A stretch of 64,000 nucleotides of DNA from NCBI RefSeq assembly GCF_000472425.1, contig NZ_AXAI01000003.1, positions 312,156 to 376,155 on the forward strand, given 5' to 3'. The stretch is from Bradyrhizobium sp. Tv2a-2 (GTDB lineage: Bacteria > Pseudomonadota > Alphaproteobacteria > Rhizobiales > Xanthobacteraceae). Positions within the stretch are counted from its first letter, which is position 1; every line of letters begins with the position of its first letter. The translations under genes and the position numbers were made by a program. The notes beneath the pieces were generated by a model. That model ran no database searches and was not told the DNA's origin. It saw only the letters and a program-made list of their open reading frames with translations. Of the stretch, positions 8,683 through 20,270 are shown piece by piece.

Positions 8683-10275
8683 CTAATGCCGGAAATGCCT
8701 CACGCCGGTGAATACCATGGCGATTTTGTGCTCATCGGCGGCCTTGATCACCTCGTCGTCGCGGATCGAGCCACCGGGCTGGATCACAGCGGTAGCGCCA
8801 GCCTCGATGCAAGCGAGCATGCCGTCGGCGAAGGGGAAGAACGCATCCGACGCTACCACCGAGCCCTTGGTCAGGGGTTCGGCGAGCTTCAACTCCTTCG
8901 CCGCATCCTCGGCCTTGCGCGCCGCGATACGCGCGGAATCGACGCGGCTCATCTGGCCGGCGCCGATCCCGACGGTGGCGAGGTCCTTGGCGTAGACGAT
9001 GGTGTTGGACTTGACGTGCTTGGTGACGCGAAAAGCAAATTTCAGGTCGCGCAGTTCGGCTTCGGTCGGCGCGCGCCTGGTCACGGTCTTCAGCACCATG
9101 TCGTCGATCACGGCGTTGTCGCGGCTCTGCACCAGGAGCCCGCCGGCAACCGTCTTCGCGGTCAGCCCCGCCGCGCGCGGATCGGGCAGGCCGCCCGCCA
9201 GCAGCAGCCGCAAATTGCGACGCCCGGCGATGATCGCAATCGCCTCGTCGGTGGCATCAGGCGCGATGATCACCTCGGTGAAGATCCCGATGACGGCGCG
9301 CGCGGTCTCGGCATCCAGCGTGCGGTTGAGCGCGATGATGCCGCCATAGGCCGAGGTCGAGTCACAGGCGAGCGCTTTGCGATAAGCGGTCGCGAGATCG
9401 GGACCCTCCGCGACGCCGCAGGGGTTGGCGTGCTTGACGATGACGCAGGCCGCGGTGCGCTTGGGATCGAACTCGGCGATGCATTCGTAGGCCGCATCGG
9501 TGTCGTTGATGTTGTTGTAGGACAGCTCCTTGCCCTGCAGCTGCCGCGCGGTCGCGATGCCTGCGCGCTTCTCCGGCAGTGCATAGAAGGCAGCATTCTG
9601 GTGCGGGTTTTCGCCATAGCGCAGCGACTGGATCAGGCGGCCACCAATGGCGCGAAAATCCGGCGCATCGATCTTCAGCTCGTTCGCGAACCAATTGGAG
9701 ATCGCGGCGTCATAGGCGCCGGTGCGCGCATAGGCTTTCGCGGCGAGCTTGCGGCGGAGCGCGAGAGTGGTCGCGCCGCTATTGGCGGCAAGTTCGTCCA
9801 GCACCGCCTGGTAATCCGCCGCTTCGACCACGACGGCGACATGCTCGTGGTTCTTGGCTGCGGCGCGGATCATCGCGGGGCCGCCGATGTCGATGTTCTC
9901 GATGCACTCCTCGAAATCCGCGCCCTTCGTGACGGTGGCTTCGAACGGATAGAGGTTGACCACCAGGAGATCGATCGGCGCGATGCCATGCATCTTCATC
10001 GCCTCTGCATGCTCGGCATTGTCGCGGATCGCGAGCAGCCCGCCATGCACCTTGGGATGCAGCGTCTTCACCCGCCCGTCCATCATCTCGGGAAAGCCGG
10101 TGAGGTCGGAGACGTCCCTGACCTTGAGCCCGCTGGCTGCGATCGCCTTGGCGGTGCCGCCCGTCGAGACCAGCTCGACGCCATGGGCTGCGAGCGCCCG
10201 GGCGAATTCGATCAATCCAGTCTTGTCGGAAACGGACAATAGAGCGCGGGAGACGCGGCGCGTCGGATCGGTCAT
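8683..10275 (-). CDS. purH: bifunctional AICAR formyltransferase / IMP cyclohydrolase
   Basis: Last two steps of de novo purine synthesis: 10-formyl-THF-dependent formylation of AICAR, then ring closure to IMP, in the cytosol. 530 aa, the usual length. The N-terminal cyclohydrolase (MGS-like) domain shows [16 protein letters not shown] and [13 protein letters not shown]; the C-terminal transformylase has [16 protein letters not shown] and SGRATN-like FADGM segments. The start at ATG 10275 ([18 protein letters not shown]) was chosen because conservation begins there; an upstream in-frame extension to 10404 looks noncoding. Last gene of a minus-strand cluster rsmB-heparinase-purH. Confidence 0.96.
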   Translation of the reverse strand: MTDPTRRVSRALLSVSDKTGLIEFARALAAHGVELVSTGGTAKAIAASGLKVRDVSDLTGFPEMMDGRVKTLHPKVHGGLLAIRDNAEHAEAMKMHGIAPIDLLVVNLYPFEATVTKGADFEECIENIDIGGPAMIRAAAKNHEHVAVVVEAADYQAVLDELAANSGATTLALRRKLAAKAYARTGAYDAAISNWFANELKIDAPDFRAIGGRLIQSLRYGENPHQNAAFYALPEKRAGIATARQLQGKELSYNNINDTDAAYECIAEFDPKRTAACVIVKHANPCGVAEGPDLATAYRKALACDSTSAYGGIIALNRTLDAETARAVIGIFTEVIIAPDATDEAIAIIAGRRNLRLLLAGGLPDPRAAGLTAKTVAGGLLVQSRDNAVIDDMVLKTVTRRAPTEAELRDLKFAFRVTKHVKSNTIVYAKDLATVGIGAGQMSRVDSARIAARKAEDAAKELKLAEPLTKGSVVASDAFFPFADGMLACIEAGATAVIQPGGSIRDDEVIKAADEHKIAMVFTGVRHFRH

Positions 10276-10460
10276 GGGCAAAATCCTCTGTTCAGGGGTA
10301 CTGATGCCCAGGCGCACGGCTGAAATTCCCGCGCTTCCCGATGGTGCTCCATCCAAAGTCGCCAGTCGCGCGAGCGGTGGCTGAGTAGCAGCTTTGGGCC
10401 GCATTCACAACGGAAAGATAGGGCATCGTCGAGCGCTTGGCCCGCGGGCCGAGAACGATA

Positions 10461-12215
10461 CTATAGCGGCAATTCCGGCTCGCGGCGGCCGTTGCGGCGG
10501 GCATTGGGCGCGGCGGGCGAGGTGGCCGAGCGCACGAGGCTCCAGCGGACCGAGCTCGCGTGCCGCGAGTCCTGCCGGACCACGATCTGCGCCGTGCGGC
10601 GGGGACCGTCAGTGCCGGCCAGGAATACGCTGTCTTCAAGGTCGACCTTGTCGTCGAACGCCTCGAAGATCCAGACGTCGCGATTGGGCAACACCAGCAT
10701 CACCCCCCGTGCATCGGAGAGCCGGCTCGCTTTCACCGAAGGATGCAGATGGAAGCGCAGCGCATAGTCGGTGCCGGTTCCCTTGATGCGCGAGCCCGCG
10801 GCTGGCGACACCGAGTCCTCGCCGTCGATGCGGGAGCCGTCATGGGCGAGCAGGACCACGCGCCGATGCACGACGCCGAAGCGCGGCACATAGCCGTCAT
10901 GAGAGGTGGTGAGCAGCACGCCATTGGCCACCGTCTCGCGGGTACTCTCCACATGCGCAGGGCCGCGGGTCACCGGCGCACCGTGCAGGAAGCGCTTCAT
11001 CGCCGACATCTCGACGAATTGGCACGATGACGTATCGTGATAGGTCAGTGTCGAATGCGCCGCGGTGGAGCGCGCGAAGCTGCGCCAATTGTCGCGCCCG
11101 GTCGAGGGCATCCCGCAGTTGATAATGATGCGGCTCTGGCCCGAGGACAATTCGAACGACAGGCCGCCGGCATGGGCCTCATGGCTGACGCTGGCTGGCG
11201 GCGGCGCGCCGGTATCCATGATCAGGGTGGTGGTGGCGGCATCCAGCCGCTGAAAGCCGGTATGCGGCATGCTCGCCATTGGCGTGCCATGGGTGTCGTC
11301 ATAGGCAAGCAAGGTTGCCAACAGATCGGACGGCGTGCCGCTCATGCCGTTGAACAGCGCGGTCGAGCCGTCGCCATGGCGGAAGAAGCGCAGCATCGGC
11401 ATCATGCGGTCGATCGCATTGAGAAGTGCCGGCGGCGGCGGAATGTTGCGTGCGGCAAAGGTCTGCCGCAGCGGCAACAGGTCGATCAGAAGCTCGATCA
11501 GCGCGCCGGGGTTGCGCGAGACGTGACCGCCGTCAGGCAGGATCTGGCGCTGCAATTCGTCGGACAGTCGCTTGCTGGCGTTTTTGATCTGCCGCGCCTG
11601 GTTGGCAAGGCACAGCGAGGCATAGCACAGCGCAATCATCACCTGCAGCCGCGGCACGCCATCGGGCATGTCGAGCATCGCATGGCGCAGCTGGCGGATC
11701 TCGCGGGTCAGCCCGCGCAAATAGCGCCGGTAGAACTTGCCGTCGGTGTCGCTGAGTACCAACGGGGCCTGTGATAGCAGCGAGATCAGTCGGCGCGACA
11801 GCACGTCGGCTCGCCGCCCGATCGGGCGCTTCCACGACTGGTTGGAAATCCAGTCGTCGACCAGCGCACGTGCGTTGGCGCGGGTCAGCGCGGTGTCGGC
11901 GGCGCGCAGGTGCCGGAGCCAGCCGAAGCCGAGCAGCGACACCTCCCAGTCCTCCGACGGCGGCTCGAGATCGAAGATCGAGCGGCCGTGGCAGGTCACG
12001 ATCTTGCCGGCGAAGACGAAGCGGCCGGCATAAATCTCGGCGGCGCGAGTGGCATCGGCCGTGCGCAGGTCGTGCGGCGCAATAATCAGCCGGTCAGCCC
12101 GCCCAGGCAACACCCGCGACAGCGCGACCGATCCGCCGCTGGCGCGGGCCACCAGGTTCCGCGCGAAACGGCCCATGATCAGGGTCGAAATGCGTCTGCG
12201 TTGACCTGCCGACAC
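10461..12215 (-). CDS. heparinase II/III family protein
   Basis: Polysaccharide-lyase-like protein of about 584 aa. The N-terminal two-thirds is a helical toroid-like region (FGWLRHLRAAD, WISNQSW, QILPDGGHVSRNPGALIELL). The C-terminal part matches the heparinase II/III beta domain (GGLSFELSSGQSRIIINCG, AAHSTLTYHDTSS, HDGYVPRFGVVHRR). Alphaproteobacteria commonly have this gene between rsmB and purH, as here; the natural substrate is unknown and no obvious signal peptide is seen. Start uncertain: GTG 12215 has AAGG at good spacing; ATG 12176 and ATG 12281 are alternatives. Separated from rsmB by about 170 bp. Confidence 0.85.
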   Translation of the reverse strand: MSAGQRRRISTLIMGRFARNLVARASGGSVALSRVLPGRADRLIIAPHDLRTADATRAAEIYAGRFVFAGKIVTCHGRSIFDLEPPSEDWEVSLLGFGWLRHLRAADTALTRANARALVDDWISNQSWKRPIGRRADVLSRRLISLLSQAPLVLSDTDGKFYRRYLRGLTREIRQLRHAMLDMPDGVPRLQVMIALCYASLCLANQARQIKNASKRLSDELQRQILPDGGHVSRNPGALIELLIDLLPLRQTFAARNIPPPPALLNAIDRMMPMLRFFRHGDGSTALFNGMSGTPSDLLATLLAYDDTHGTPMASMPHTGFQRLDAATTTLIMDTGAPPPASVSHEAHAGGLSFELSSGQSRIIINCGMPSTGRDNWRSFARSTAAHSTLTYHDTSSCQFVEMSAMKRFLHGAPVTRGPAHVESTRETVANGVLLTTSHDGYVPRFGVVHRRVVLLAHDGSRIDGEDSVSPAAGSRIKGTGTDYALRFHLHPSVKASRLSDARGVMLVLPNRDVWIFEAFDDKVDLEDSVFLAGTDGPRRTAQIVVRQDSRHASSVRWSLVRSATSPAAPNARRNGRREPELPL

Positions 12216-12385
12216 GCTTGGCCTTGGATTGGGGGATAGCTCTACGCGAATCCTTTTAATCCGGAAACGCAGCTTTAACATCCTCTTGAAAGCGTACGAA
12301 TCAGGCGCGGCGTGCAAAATCCGGTGCAAAATCAGGATTTAAGACGAATGGACGGGTCCTACCATCCATCTGTTATGCCTGCCCG

Positions 12386-13729
12386 TCAACGCACCAAGCG
12401 CGCCGCGTAAAATCCGTCAAGCCCGGCAAAGCGCGGGTCGGCATGGGGCAGGTGGCTGGGCAAGGTCCGCAAATCGCCCTCGCGGCCGATGAGTTCGGCC
12501 AGCTCGCCGAGCTCTGCAGGCCCGATCGGCAGGCGGCGCAGGCCAGGCTCTGCGGCAAGCAGGCTCGCGATGGCCGCCTCGCCTTCCTCGGGCTCGAGGG
12601 AACACGTGCAATAGACGAGCTTGCCGCCGGGCTTGAGCAGGCTCACGGCCTTCTGCAACAGGCGCTTCTGCAGGCCAACGAGCTGGGCGATGTCGGTTTC
12701 CTCGCGCAGCCAGGCGACATCAGGATGGCGGCGGATGGTGCCGGTCGATGTGCAGGGTGCATCGAGCAGGATGCCGTCGAAGCCGTCCGGATTCGTGCTC
12801 TGCCATTCGCAGGCATCGGCGACGATGGCTTCGGCCTGCAACGAAAGCCGGTTGAGATTGTCGCGCAGCCGCGCCATCCGCGCCGGCGAGCGGTCGATCG
12901 CGGTCACTTCTGCGCCGGCAAGCGCAAGCTGCGCCGTCTTGCCGCCGGGCGCGGCGCAGAGATCAAGGATGGTCTTGCCGGCAACGTCGCCAAGCAGCCT
13001 CGCGGGCAAAGCCGCGGCTGCATCCTGCACCCACCATTGCCCCTCGGCAAAGCCGGGCAGCATGGGCACGGAACCCTGCAGCAGCGTGCGCACCGAGCCG
13101 GTCGGCAATGTCATACCATGCAGCCGGTTCGCCCATTGCGTGGAGTCCGCTTTGACGGTGATGTCGAGCGAAGGCTCGTGGCCGATCGCTGCCGCCATCT
13201 CGCGTGCGATGGCCTCGCCATAGTGGGCGATCCAACGCTTGGTGAGCCAGGGCGGCAGATCGAGCATCTCGCCCTTCACCTCCGCGACCAGGCCTTCGCC
13301 CTCGCGTGCACAACGGCGCAACACGGCGTTGACGAGGCCGGCATATTTCGCCGCGCGTCGATCCGACTGCACCAGCCGCACCGACAGGTCCACGGCCGCG
13401 TGATCCGGCACGTCCATCCAGAGAATCTGCGCGGCACCGATCAGAAGCGCGCTCTGCGCACGCGGCGCGTCGGTCGGCATGCCGCGATCGAGCAGGCGCG
13501 ACAGCACGTGGCCGAGCGTTCCGAGCCTGCGCAGAATGGTTGCGACCAGCCGCCGCATCAGCGCGCGGTCGCGATCGGGCAGCGTCTTCAATCCAGGATG
13601 AGCGCCTGAGCCGTCAAGCTGGTCGTCGAGCGTGCGGTGCTTGTGCAACACGCCGTCCAGTATGTCGGCTGCGATCCGTCGCGCCGCAAGACCAGGCACT
13701 TCGGACGGCGTCGCTATTCGTTGAGGCAT
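12386..13729 (-). CDS. rsmB: 16S rRNA (cytosine-C5)-methyltransferase, RsmB/Fmu family
   Basis: SAM-dependent methylation of 16S rRNA cytosine (C967 in E. coli). 447 aa. The N-terminal NusB-like RNA-binding domain (residues 10-145; AADILDGVLHKHRTLDDQL) is followed by the Rossmann methyltransferase domain with SAM loop LDLCAAPGGKTAQLA, catalytic-Cys motif DAPCTSTGTIRRHPD and second Cys motif YCTCSLEPEEGE. All hallmarks are intact. First gene of the minus-strand rsmB-heparinase-purH group, divergent from the DUF1674 gene. Confidence 0.95.
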   Translation of the reverse strand: MPQRIATPSEVPGLAARRIAADILDGVLHKHRTLDDQLDGSGAHPGLKTLPDRDRALMRRLVATILRRLGTLGHVLSRLLDRGMPTDAPRAQSALLIGAAQILWMDVPDHAAVDLSVRLVQSDRRAAKYAGLVNAVLRRCAREGEGLVAEVKGEMLDLPPWLTKRWIAHYGEAIAREMAAAIGHEPSLDITVKADSTQWANRLHGMTLPTGSVRTLLQGSVPMLPGFAEGQWWVQDAAAALPARLLGDVAGKTILDLCAAPGGKTAQLALAGAEVTAIDRSPARMARLRDNLNRLSLQAEAIVADACEWQSTNPDGFDGILLDAPCTSTGTIRRHPDVAWLREETDIAQLVGLQKRLLQKAVSLLKPGGKLVYCTCSLEPEEGEAAIASLLAAEPGLRRLPIGPAELGELAELIGREGDLRTLPSHLPHADPRFAGLDGFYAARLVR

Positions 13730-13887
13730 GCTGGAACGTCAATCAGAGTAAAAGGGTAGCCCCGCAAAGCTTCGGCGCATGCCATTGAGACGCAATACCT
13801 CTGCCACGCGAATATGCCAATTGTAAGAATTGCCTTCCGCGTCTTGGCAGCTCTGCGGCGGTCTCCCACATATGAAGCTGGAGTACC

Positions 13888-13952
13888 ATCCGGAAAAGTG
13901 TATAGCGGTTTTACGGGAAGATCACGCTCAAACAAAGTTGAGCTATAGAGCA
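13888..13952. repeat. family E interspersed repeat, copy 1
   Basis: Sequence of the type CCGGAAAAGTGTATAGCGGTTTT...GATCACGCTCAAACAAA. It resembles the 'GCATGATC/CGGTTTTCC' short repeat also seen at 54588-54663. It fills much of the rsmB/DUF1674 divergent spacer and is A+T-richer than the flanks. The assignment is by eye. Confidence 0.45.
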
Positions 13953-13957
13953 AGCCG

Positions 13958-14167
13958 ATGACCGACGATCCATCGCAATCGCACACGGCTGAATCTGCAC
14001 GCAAGCCGCTGACGCCCGCCGCCCAACGCGCGCTTGCGGAGGCCGAGGCGCGCCGGCAGGCGGCTGCCGCCGCGAAACCGCTTCCGAAGGAATTCCAGGG
14101 CCCGAAGGGACCGGAGCCGACGCGTTATGGTGATTGGGAAAGCAAGGGCATCGCCTCGGATTTTTGA
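13958..14167 (+). CDS. DUF1674 protein (SdhAF4-like succinate dehydrogenase assembly factor)
   Basis: Small soluble protein of 69 aa. The N-terminal half is Ala-rich (AEAEARRQAAAAAK) and the C-terminal half is the DUF1674 signature GPKGPEPTRYGDWESKGIASDF, the core of the SdhAF4/Sdh8 family. In eukaryotes and studied alphaproteobacteria the family assists assembly of the flavinylated SdhA subunit of complex II; that role is inferred here. Complete, with ATG at 13958. Divergent from rsmB, an arrangement common in this order. Confidence 0.8.
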   Translation: MTDDPSQSHTAESARKPLTPAAQRALAEAEARRQAAAAAKPLPKEFQGPKGPEPTRYGDWESKGIASDF

Positions 14168-14183
14168 GCTCGTCTTGAGATTC

Positions 14184-14483
14184 ATGGTTCGACCAACTTT
14201 ACGCGCGGCGCTTACCAGCACGCTCAGCGGTAGTCTTGCTGTGGTCCCGCTGCCGCTGACGACCAGCAACCATCAGCAACTCGATCAGGTCGGAATCCAA
14301 CTGCAGGACCAGATCAAGATCGATCACTGGATTGCGTTGCGCGGCGTGCGCGAGGATCTCGCGACGTCGCGAACGGATAGCCTGTCTTACGCGACGGGAG
14401 TCACCACCGTGGCAACCAAATCGGACGAGGCGGCAACCAGGCGCGGTGCGGTGACGACGACGTCGTCGGTGCTCCGCGGATAA
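14184..14483 (+). CDS. hypothetical small protein
   Basis: Possible gene of 99 aa starting 17 bp after the DUF1674 stop. Codon third positions are G/C-rich as in neighbouring genes, and the middle (LDQVGIQLQDQIKID) reads like a helix. I recognise no family, there is no clear Shine-Dalgarno sequence, and the C-terminus is a Thr/Ser-rich tail. It may equally be a noncoding open frame. The rest of the spacer to 14639 shows nothing definite. Confidence 0.3.
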   Translation: MVRPTLRAALTSTLSGSLAVVPLPLTTSNHQQLDQVGIQLQDQIKIDHWIALRGVREDLATSRTDSLSYATGVTTVATKSDEAATRRGAVTTTSSVLRG

Positions 14484-14639
14484 TTCTGGGTGTACGAATG
14501 GTCGAGTCTCGTGTGCACCCTGTCCTGCTGTTGATCCGCATCACCGGCGCGTGCCGCTGGTGTTTCTTGACGAGCGGTCGGGGCTGACGGGCAGCCTTAC
14601 GCCGACTGTCGGTAAATCTGCGCCTTGGCGAGCTTGGGA

Positions 14640-15152
14640 TCAGTGAGTCACGACCACAGTGGTTCCAACCGAGACCCGCTGATAGAGGTCGGTGATGTCG
14701 GTATTGAGCATGCGGATGCAGCCATAGGAGACGAAGCCGCCGACCGAGTTCGGCCTGTTGGTGCCGTGAATTGCATATTCACCGCCGGCAAGCGTCATCG
14801 CCGCAACTCCCATCGGATTGTTCGGTGCGCCGCCCGGAATGACGTCCGGCATGTTGGGCTTGTCGTGCTTCACTTCCGCGGGCGGCGACCAGGCTGGGTT
14901 GCGGTACTTGCCATCGATCTGAGTGGTGCCCGCCCATTGCTTGCCTGACTTGCCGACGCCGACCGGATAACGCATGGCGTGGTCGGCATCGAGAATGAAG
15001 TATAGCCGGCGCTCGTTGGTCTTCACCACGACGGTTCCCGGCGAATATTGATTGTGGATAGCCACCATTTCGGGCGACGCCTGCGCCGCCGTGGTCATGA
15101 GAGCCCCAACCCCGATGGTGGCAGCCAACGCCACCGCAATACCCTTCGACAT
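14640..15152 (-). CDS. L,D-transpeptidase (YkuD domain), exported
   Basis: Periplasmic peptidoglycan cross-linking or lipoprotein-attaching transpeptidase of 170 aa. A Sec signal peptide (residues 1-25, ending TTAAQA) precedes a single YkuD domain. Active-site motif: HGTNRPNSVG (His) followed by SYGCIRM with the nucleophilic Cys. Short proteins of this architecture occur in many copies in Bradyrhizobium. Upstream, the 359-bp spacer to acs contains a family A repeat and an A+T-rich stretch (15300-15345) that could hold its promoter. Confidence 0.92.
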   Translation of the reverse strand: MSKGIAVALAATIGVGALMTTAAQASPEMVAIHNQYSPGTVVVKTNERRLYFILDADHAMRYPVGVGKSGKQWAGTTQIDGKYRNPAWSPPAEVKHDKPNMPDVIPGGAPNNPMGVAAMTLAGGEYAIHGTNRPNSVGGFVSYGCIRMLNTDITDLYQRVSVGTTVVVTH

Positions 15153-15407
15153 CGACTTTCTCTCCGCTTTCGCATCAAGCGCCCGACCGGGGCTTCAAAA
15201 TCCACGCGACGACGGCAAACGCCGCTTGCCGACACATTCTTAACCGCGTGCGTTGACTGGATGGTTTCCAAGCGGGTGGTGTCGGTGCATTCGACTGGGG
15301 GGCGGAAGGGGAATGTTACAATTAAAGTAAATGACTCGGAAACAATGCTTGCCTGAAGATTGCCGCCGGGTCGCGTCTGACGATCGCGTGACCGGAACGA
15401 ATTCGAT

Positions 15408-15500
15408 CCCTCCGGGGCGTCGCGCAGCGACGAACCCGGGATCTCGCACCATAACCTCCGGATTCCGGGCTCGCTCGCTGTCCGCGCGCCCCGGAATTTC
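15408..15500. repeat. family A palindromic repeat, copy 3 (short form)
   Basis: CCTCCGGGGCG...CGAACCCGGGATCT...CCGGATTCCGGGCTCG...GCGCGCCCCGGAATTTCG, with diverged outer arms. Ends about 12 bp from the acs stop codon. With it, the 15153-15511 spacer is accounted for except an A+T-rich putative promoter stretch. Confidence 0.75.
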
Positions 15501-15511
15501 GAAAATGTCCG

Positions 15512-17458
<1,947 letters not shown>

Positions 17459-17860
17459 TTCACACCCTCCACCGATGCAGCCAGCGAAAGCCTCCGGCTG
17501 CCGTCTTTTGATTGGATTTCCGATTATGCGTCGGGCTGAGCAGCACCGACAAGCGGAACAGTTAAGACCTTCGGAGAGGCGTGACATGAGCGGGATCAAA
17601 GAGGCGCGATCAGCCACGCCATGGCGGCGCTCGGCTTTCCGCGACCGCTCGGATGCCGGCTTCTGCCGCGACCGACCGTCAAGGTTAGCGGGCGAATACC
17701 TCCCATGACCGGTACTTGGCAACCGTTGATCGCCAGATTCTGACTCGCAATGGGAAAACGAAGCCCCTAAATGGCCAGACCATGGCCCTAGCGGCCCCGC
17801 CGGAACAAAGCGATAAAAACCGGCGTTTGACAGGACAACAGGAGCAAGGCGTCTAAAGCT
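17459..17860. other. divergent spacer acs / topoisomerase IB
   Basis: 402 bp with no gene I can support. It must hold the acs promoter (minus) and the topoisomerase promoter (plus). AGGAGCAAGG lies about 17-26 bp before the topoisomerase ATG. No operator-like symmetry was recognised. Confidence 0.5.
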
Positions 17861-19018
17861 ATGATGGATCAGCAGAATCTTGCTGCGTCGCGGCCGCGTG
17901 CGGCCGATCCGGAAGTGGCTTTGGCCGTTGCCCTCGGCCAGTGGCCGAAACCCGGGCCCAAACCGGCCCCCATCAAAGCCCCTCTCAGCGGCGCTGCTTC
18001 GGTCGAAGCGCTGGCCAAAGAGCTCGGTTTGCGGCTCGGCGACCAGAACCAATTGACCATCCGCCGCATCAAGCGCGGCAAGGGCTATTCTTTCGTCCGC
18101 GCCAACGGCTCGCATATCCGCGATGCCCGCACCATCCGCCGCCTGCATGCGATGGCGGTGCCGCCGGCCTATCGCAAGGTGCGCTATTCGCCCGATCCCG
18201 CGTCCCACCTGCAGGCCGTCGGTATCGACGCCGCGGGCCGGCTGCAATACCGCTACCATGCGGACTGGGAGAAGGTGCGCGAGCAGCGCAAGGCGCACCG
18301 CCTGGCCAAACTCGTCGCTGCGCTGCCAAAGATCCGGCGCAACGTTTCGGCGATCCTGTCCGGTGAAGAGCCGACCCGGGAATTCGCGCTCGCCGCCGTG
18401 ATCGAGCTGATCGCGCGCACTGCGATCCGGCCCGGAAGCGAATCCTACGCGCGGCTGAACGGCACCCGCGGCGCCTCGACGCTGTTGAAGTCGAACGTCA
18501 CGATCGAGGACGACGCCGTCGTCCTGACCTTCAAGGCCAAGGGTGGCAAGGCGGTGCGCAAGGAATGCAACGCGGCCAAGCTCGTTCGTGCCATCGGCAT
18601 CCTGCGCGGCCTGCCGGGAAAACGCATGTTCCAGTTCCGCGATGGTGCCGGTGTCATGCGCGCGGTCAACACCACGCAAGTGAACGCCTTCCTGCGCGAC
18701 ATCGCTGGTATCAAGATTTCGCTGAAGGACTTCCGCACTCTGATGGCGTCTGCGGTCGCGCTGGAATCGCTGTCGCGGATCACACCGGCGGCAAGCGCCC
18801 GCGGCCGCAAGAAGCAGGTGCTGGATGCCATCCGCGCCGCCGCCGACCAGCTCTCCAACACGCCGGCGATCTGCCGCAAGAGCTACGTGCACGACACCAT
18901 CGTCACCGCGTTCGAGGACGGCATTTTGGAGCGTTTCGCCGCCACGATGAAAGGCTGCCGCTCGCAGACCAGGCGCGAGCAGTTGCTGGCGCAGGTGGTT
19001 GCCGCGGCTGCGGCGTAG
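17861..19018 (+). CDS. DNA topoisomerase IB (poxvirus/bacterial type)
   Basis: Relaxes supercoils by transient 3'-phosphotyrosyl nicking of one strand. 385 aa, slightly longer than many bacterial TopIB because of a 45-residue N-terminal extension. The N-terminal domain has the [12 protein letters not shown] and IPPAYR-like VPPAYRKV segments. The catalytic domain has [19 protein letters not shown] (catalytic Arg), [12 protein letters not shown] (Lys hairpin) and [16 protein letters not shown] with nucleophile Tyr342. All key residues are present. Transcribed alone; downstream is the gene-poor edge of the accessory island. Confidence 0.92.
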   Translation: MMDQQNLAASRPRAADPEVALAVALGQWPKPGPKPAPIKAPLSGAASVEALAKELGLRLGDQNQLTIRRIKRGKGYSFVRANGSHIRDARTIRRLHAMAVPPAYRKVRYSPDPASHLQAVGIDAAGRLQYRYHADWEKVREQRKAHRLAKLVAALPKIRRNVSAILSGEEPTREFALAAVIELIARTAIRPGSESYARLNGTRGASTLLKSNVTIEDDAVVLTFKAKGGKAVRKECNAAKLVRAIGILRGLPGKRMFQFRDGAGVMRAVNTTQVNAFLRDIAGIKISLKDFRTLMASAVALESLSRITPAASARGRKKQVLDAIRAAADQLSNTPAICRKSYVHDTIVTAFEDGILERFAATMKGCRSQTRREQLLAQVVAAAAA

Positions 19019-20270
19019 CTTTCTGCTTTCAATATTTGAAACGGTATGCAGCACCTCGTTGGTGGCGCTTGCGCGCCTCCTCACCATCACGGTCCAGCAG
19101 CGAGAGCCACCGTGACGACGTTATTCTGAGAAGGCACGTCAGCGTCGTCTCGAAGGATGGGCCATGCCAAGGCCGTCGACGCAGCTCAGCATTCTCGCGA
19201 CGGAATTCGCCCGAGTTTTTGCATCGTCGTACCCTCATCGAGAACAGAGGGCGCAGGGAAGGCCGGGTGGCCGCTGCACCCGGGGCCCTCGCGCAGAAAA
19301 GATTTGCGCGAGCGCGAAAACCACAGGTACGGCGGTGATCACACCGGCCTTCCCTGCGCAGTGGTTTACGGCTTATACGCGCTCTCCTCGGTGAACCATC
19401 CCGTTTGCCACCGTCGTCGGCGTGATGCGCAAGCATCATCGCCAACTTGGCGCCAGACCTTGGGGCGCCAGGACCACACGATTTCGCCGTCCGCGAAGAG
19501 TGCCGCTCGTCAGTCAGCACCTTCACGTCCACCGCATCTCCGCCTCACGTGTCGTGACGATCGCGATACGTCCCTCTGCAAGAGAGGCGGGACGCCCGAA
19601 GAGGTGCGCCTGATTTGCCCGACGGTGCAAGCCGCGCGTCTGCGGCACATTAACGCGACGGGCAAAATCGGTTCGTGCCGAAGCTTCTCGGTTGGACAGG
19701 CATTGCTTGCGGACGCGTTTCAGGACCCGTGGCCAGAACGCGTGTCGCGCATATCTCTTGATGTAGCCGTGTCTAAACGGATATGGTGCCGATCGACCGA
19801 CCCTGTACTCCCGGTTGCAGCCGGCCGCCGCATCTTGCGCGGTCGCGCCCCGAAGCCCGATCGATCGCGAAGTCCGCGCCGATCTCGCTGTTGTCGAAAC
19901 AGCCATCCCTGCCACAAATATTGAACGCGCGGCAAATTGATTGGCCTTGCGATTTTACGATTCGGCGCCAATGCGCTTGCACTCCTCAGCACCAGTCGCC
20001 AGGAAAACTCGACCTACCGTCTGCGCTAATGGAGATTCAAAGTGGCACCCAAGCCGACCCATGACCGAAATCGAGGCCGCGCGTAGAGCAGACGAAAGGG
20101 GAACGAGGAGACCAGGAAAGCCTGCGTGACGTGCGGGTTCGGCTCGGCGGTGAGGCCTGCCTTGTTGCAACGTGCAAAGCAACCAGATTGTCAGTTTCGT
20201 CGGGACGGCAGAAAAACTACCAATGGTTGCGCAACCGTGCTAACCTTACCATTGGCAGCGGGGGTGACGA
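19019..20270. other. 1.25-kb gene-poor region at island edge
   Basis: No gene is supported here. Several overlapping open frames on both strands (for example 19029-19532 minus and 19157-19924 plus) lack family motifs, ribosome sites and consistent codon bias. The part from about 19150 to 19620 reads like a sequence I recall as frequently mis-annotated as short ORFs in Bradyrhizobium genomes, i.e. a dispersed noncoding repeat; that recollection could not be checked. The remainder up to 20200 looks degenerate. Confidence 0.45.
20219..20255 (+). promoter_or_regulatory. hairpin and 12-bp palindrome in the leader of the Gabija-like operon
   Basis: CCAATGGT (20220-20227) pairs with ACCATTGG (20248-20255), and overlapping the left arm is the perfect palindrome GGTTGCGCAACC (20225-20236). 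The structure ends 15 bp before the gajA-type start and precedes the GGGGG ribosome-binding stretch. Suitable for an operator or a translational control hairpin. Confidence 0.45.

Noticed and set aside
8650..10242. Long plus-strand open frame of about 530 codons.
   Set aside because: It lies wholly opposite purH and is His/Arg/Gly-rich, the usual antisense shadow in G+C-rich DNA.
17459..19090. The acs reading frame stays open for another 1.6 kb upstream, as if a 1192-aa fusion existed.
   Set aside because: The extension is antisense to the intact topoisomerase IB gene and has no motifs; Acs has its normal start at 17458.
19157..19924. Plus-strand frame of 255 codons in the island edge.
   Set aside because: No family, Cys/Arg/Ser-rich translation, overlapped by equally open frames on the other strand.
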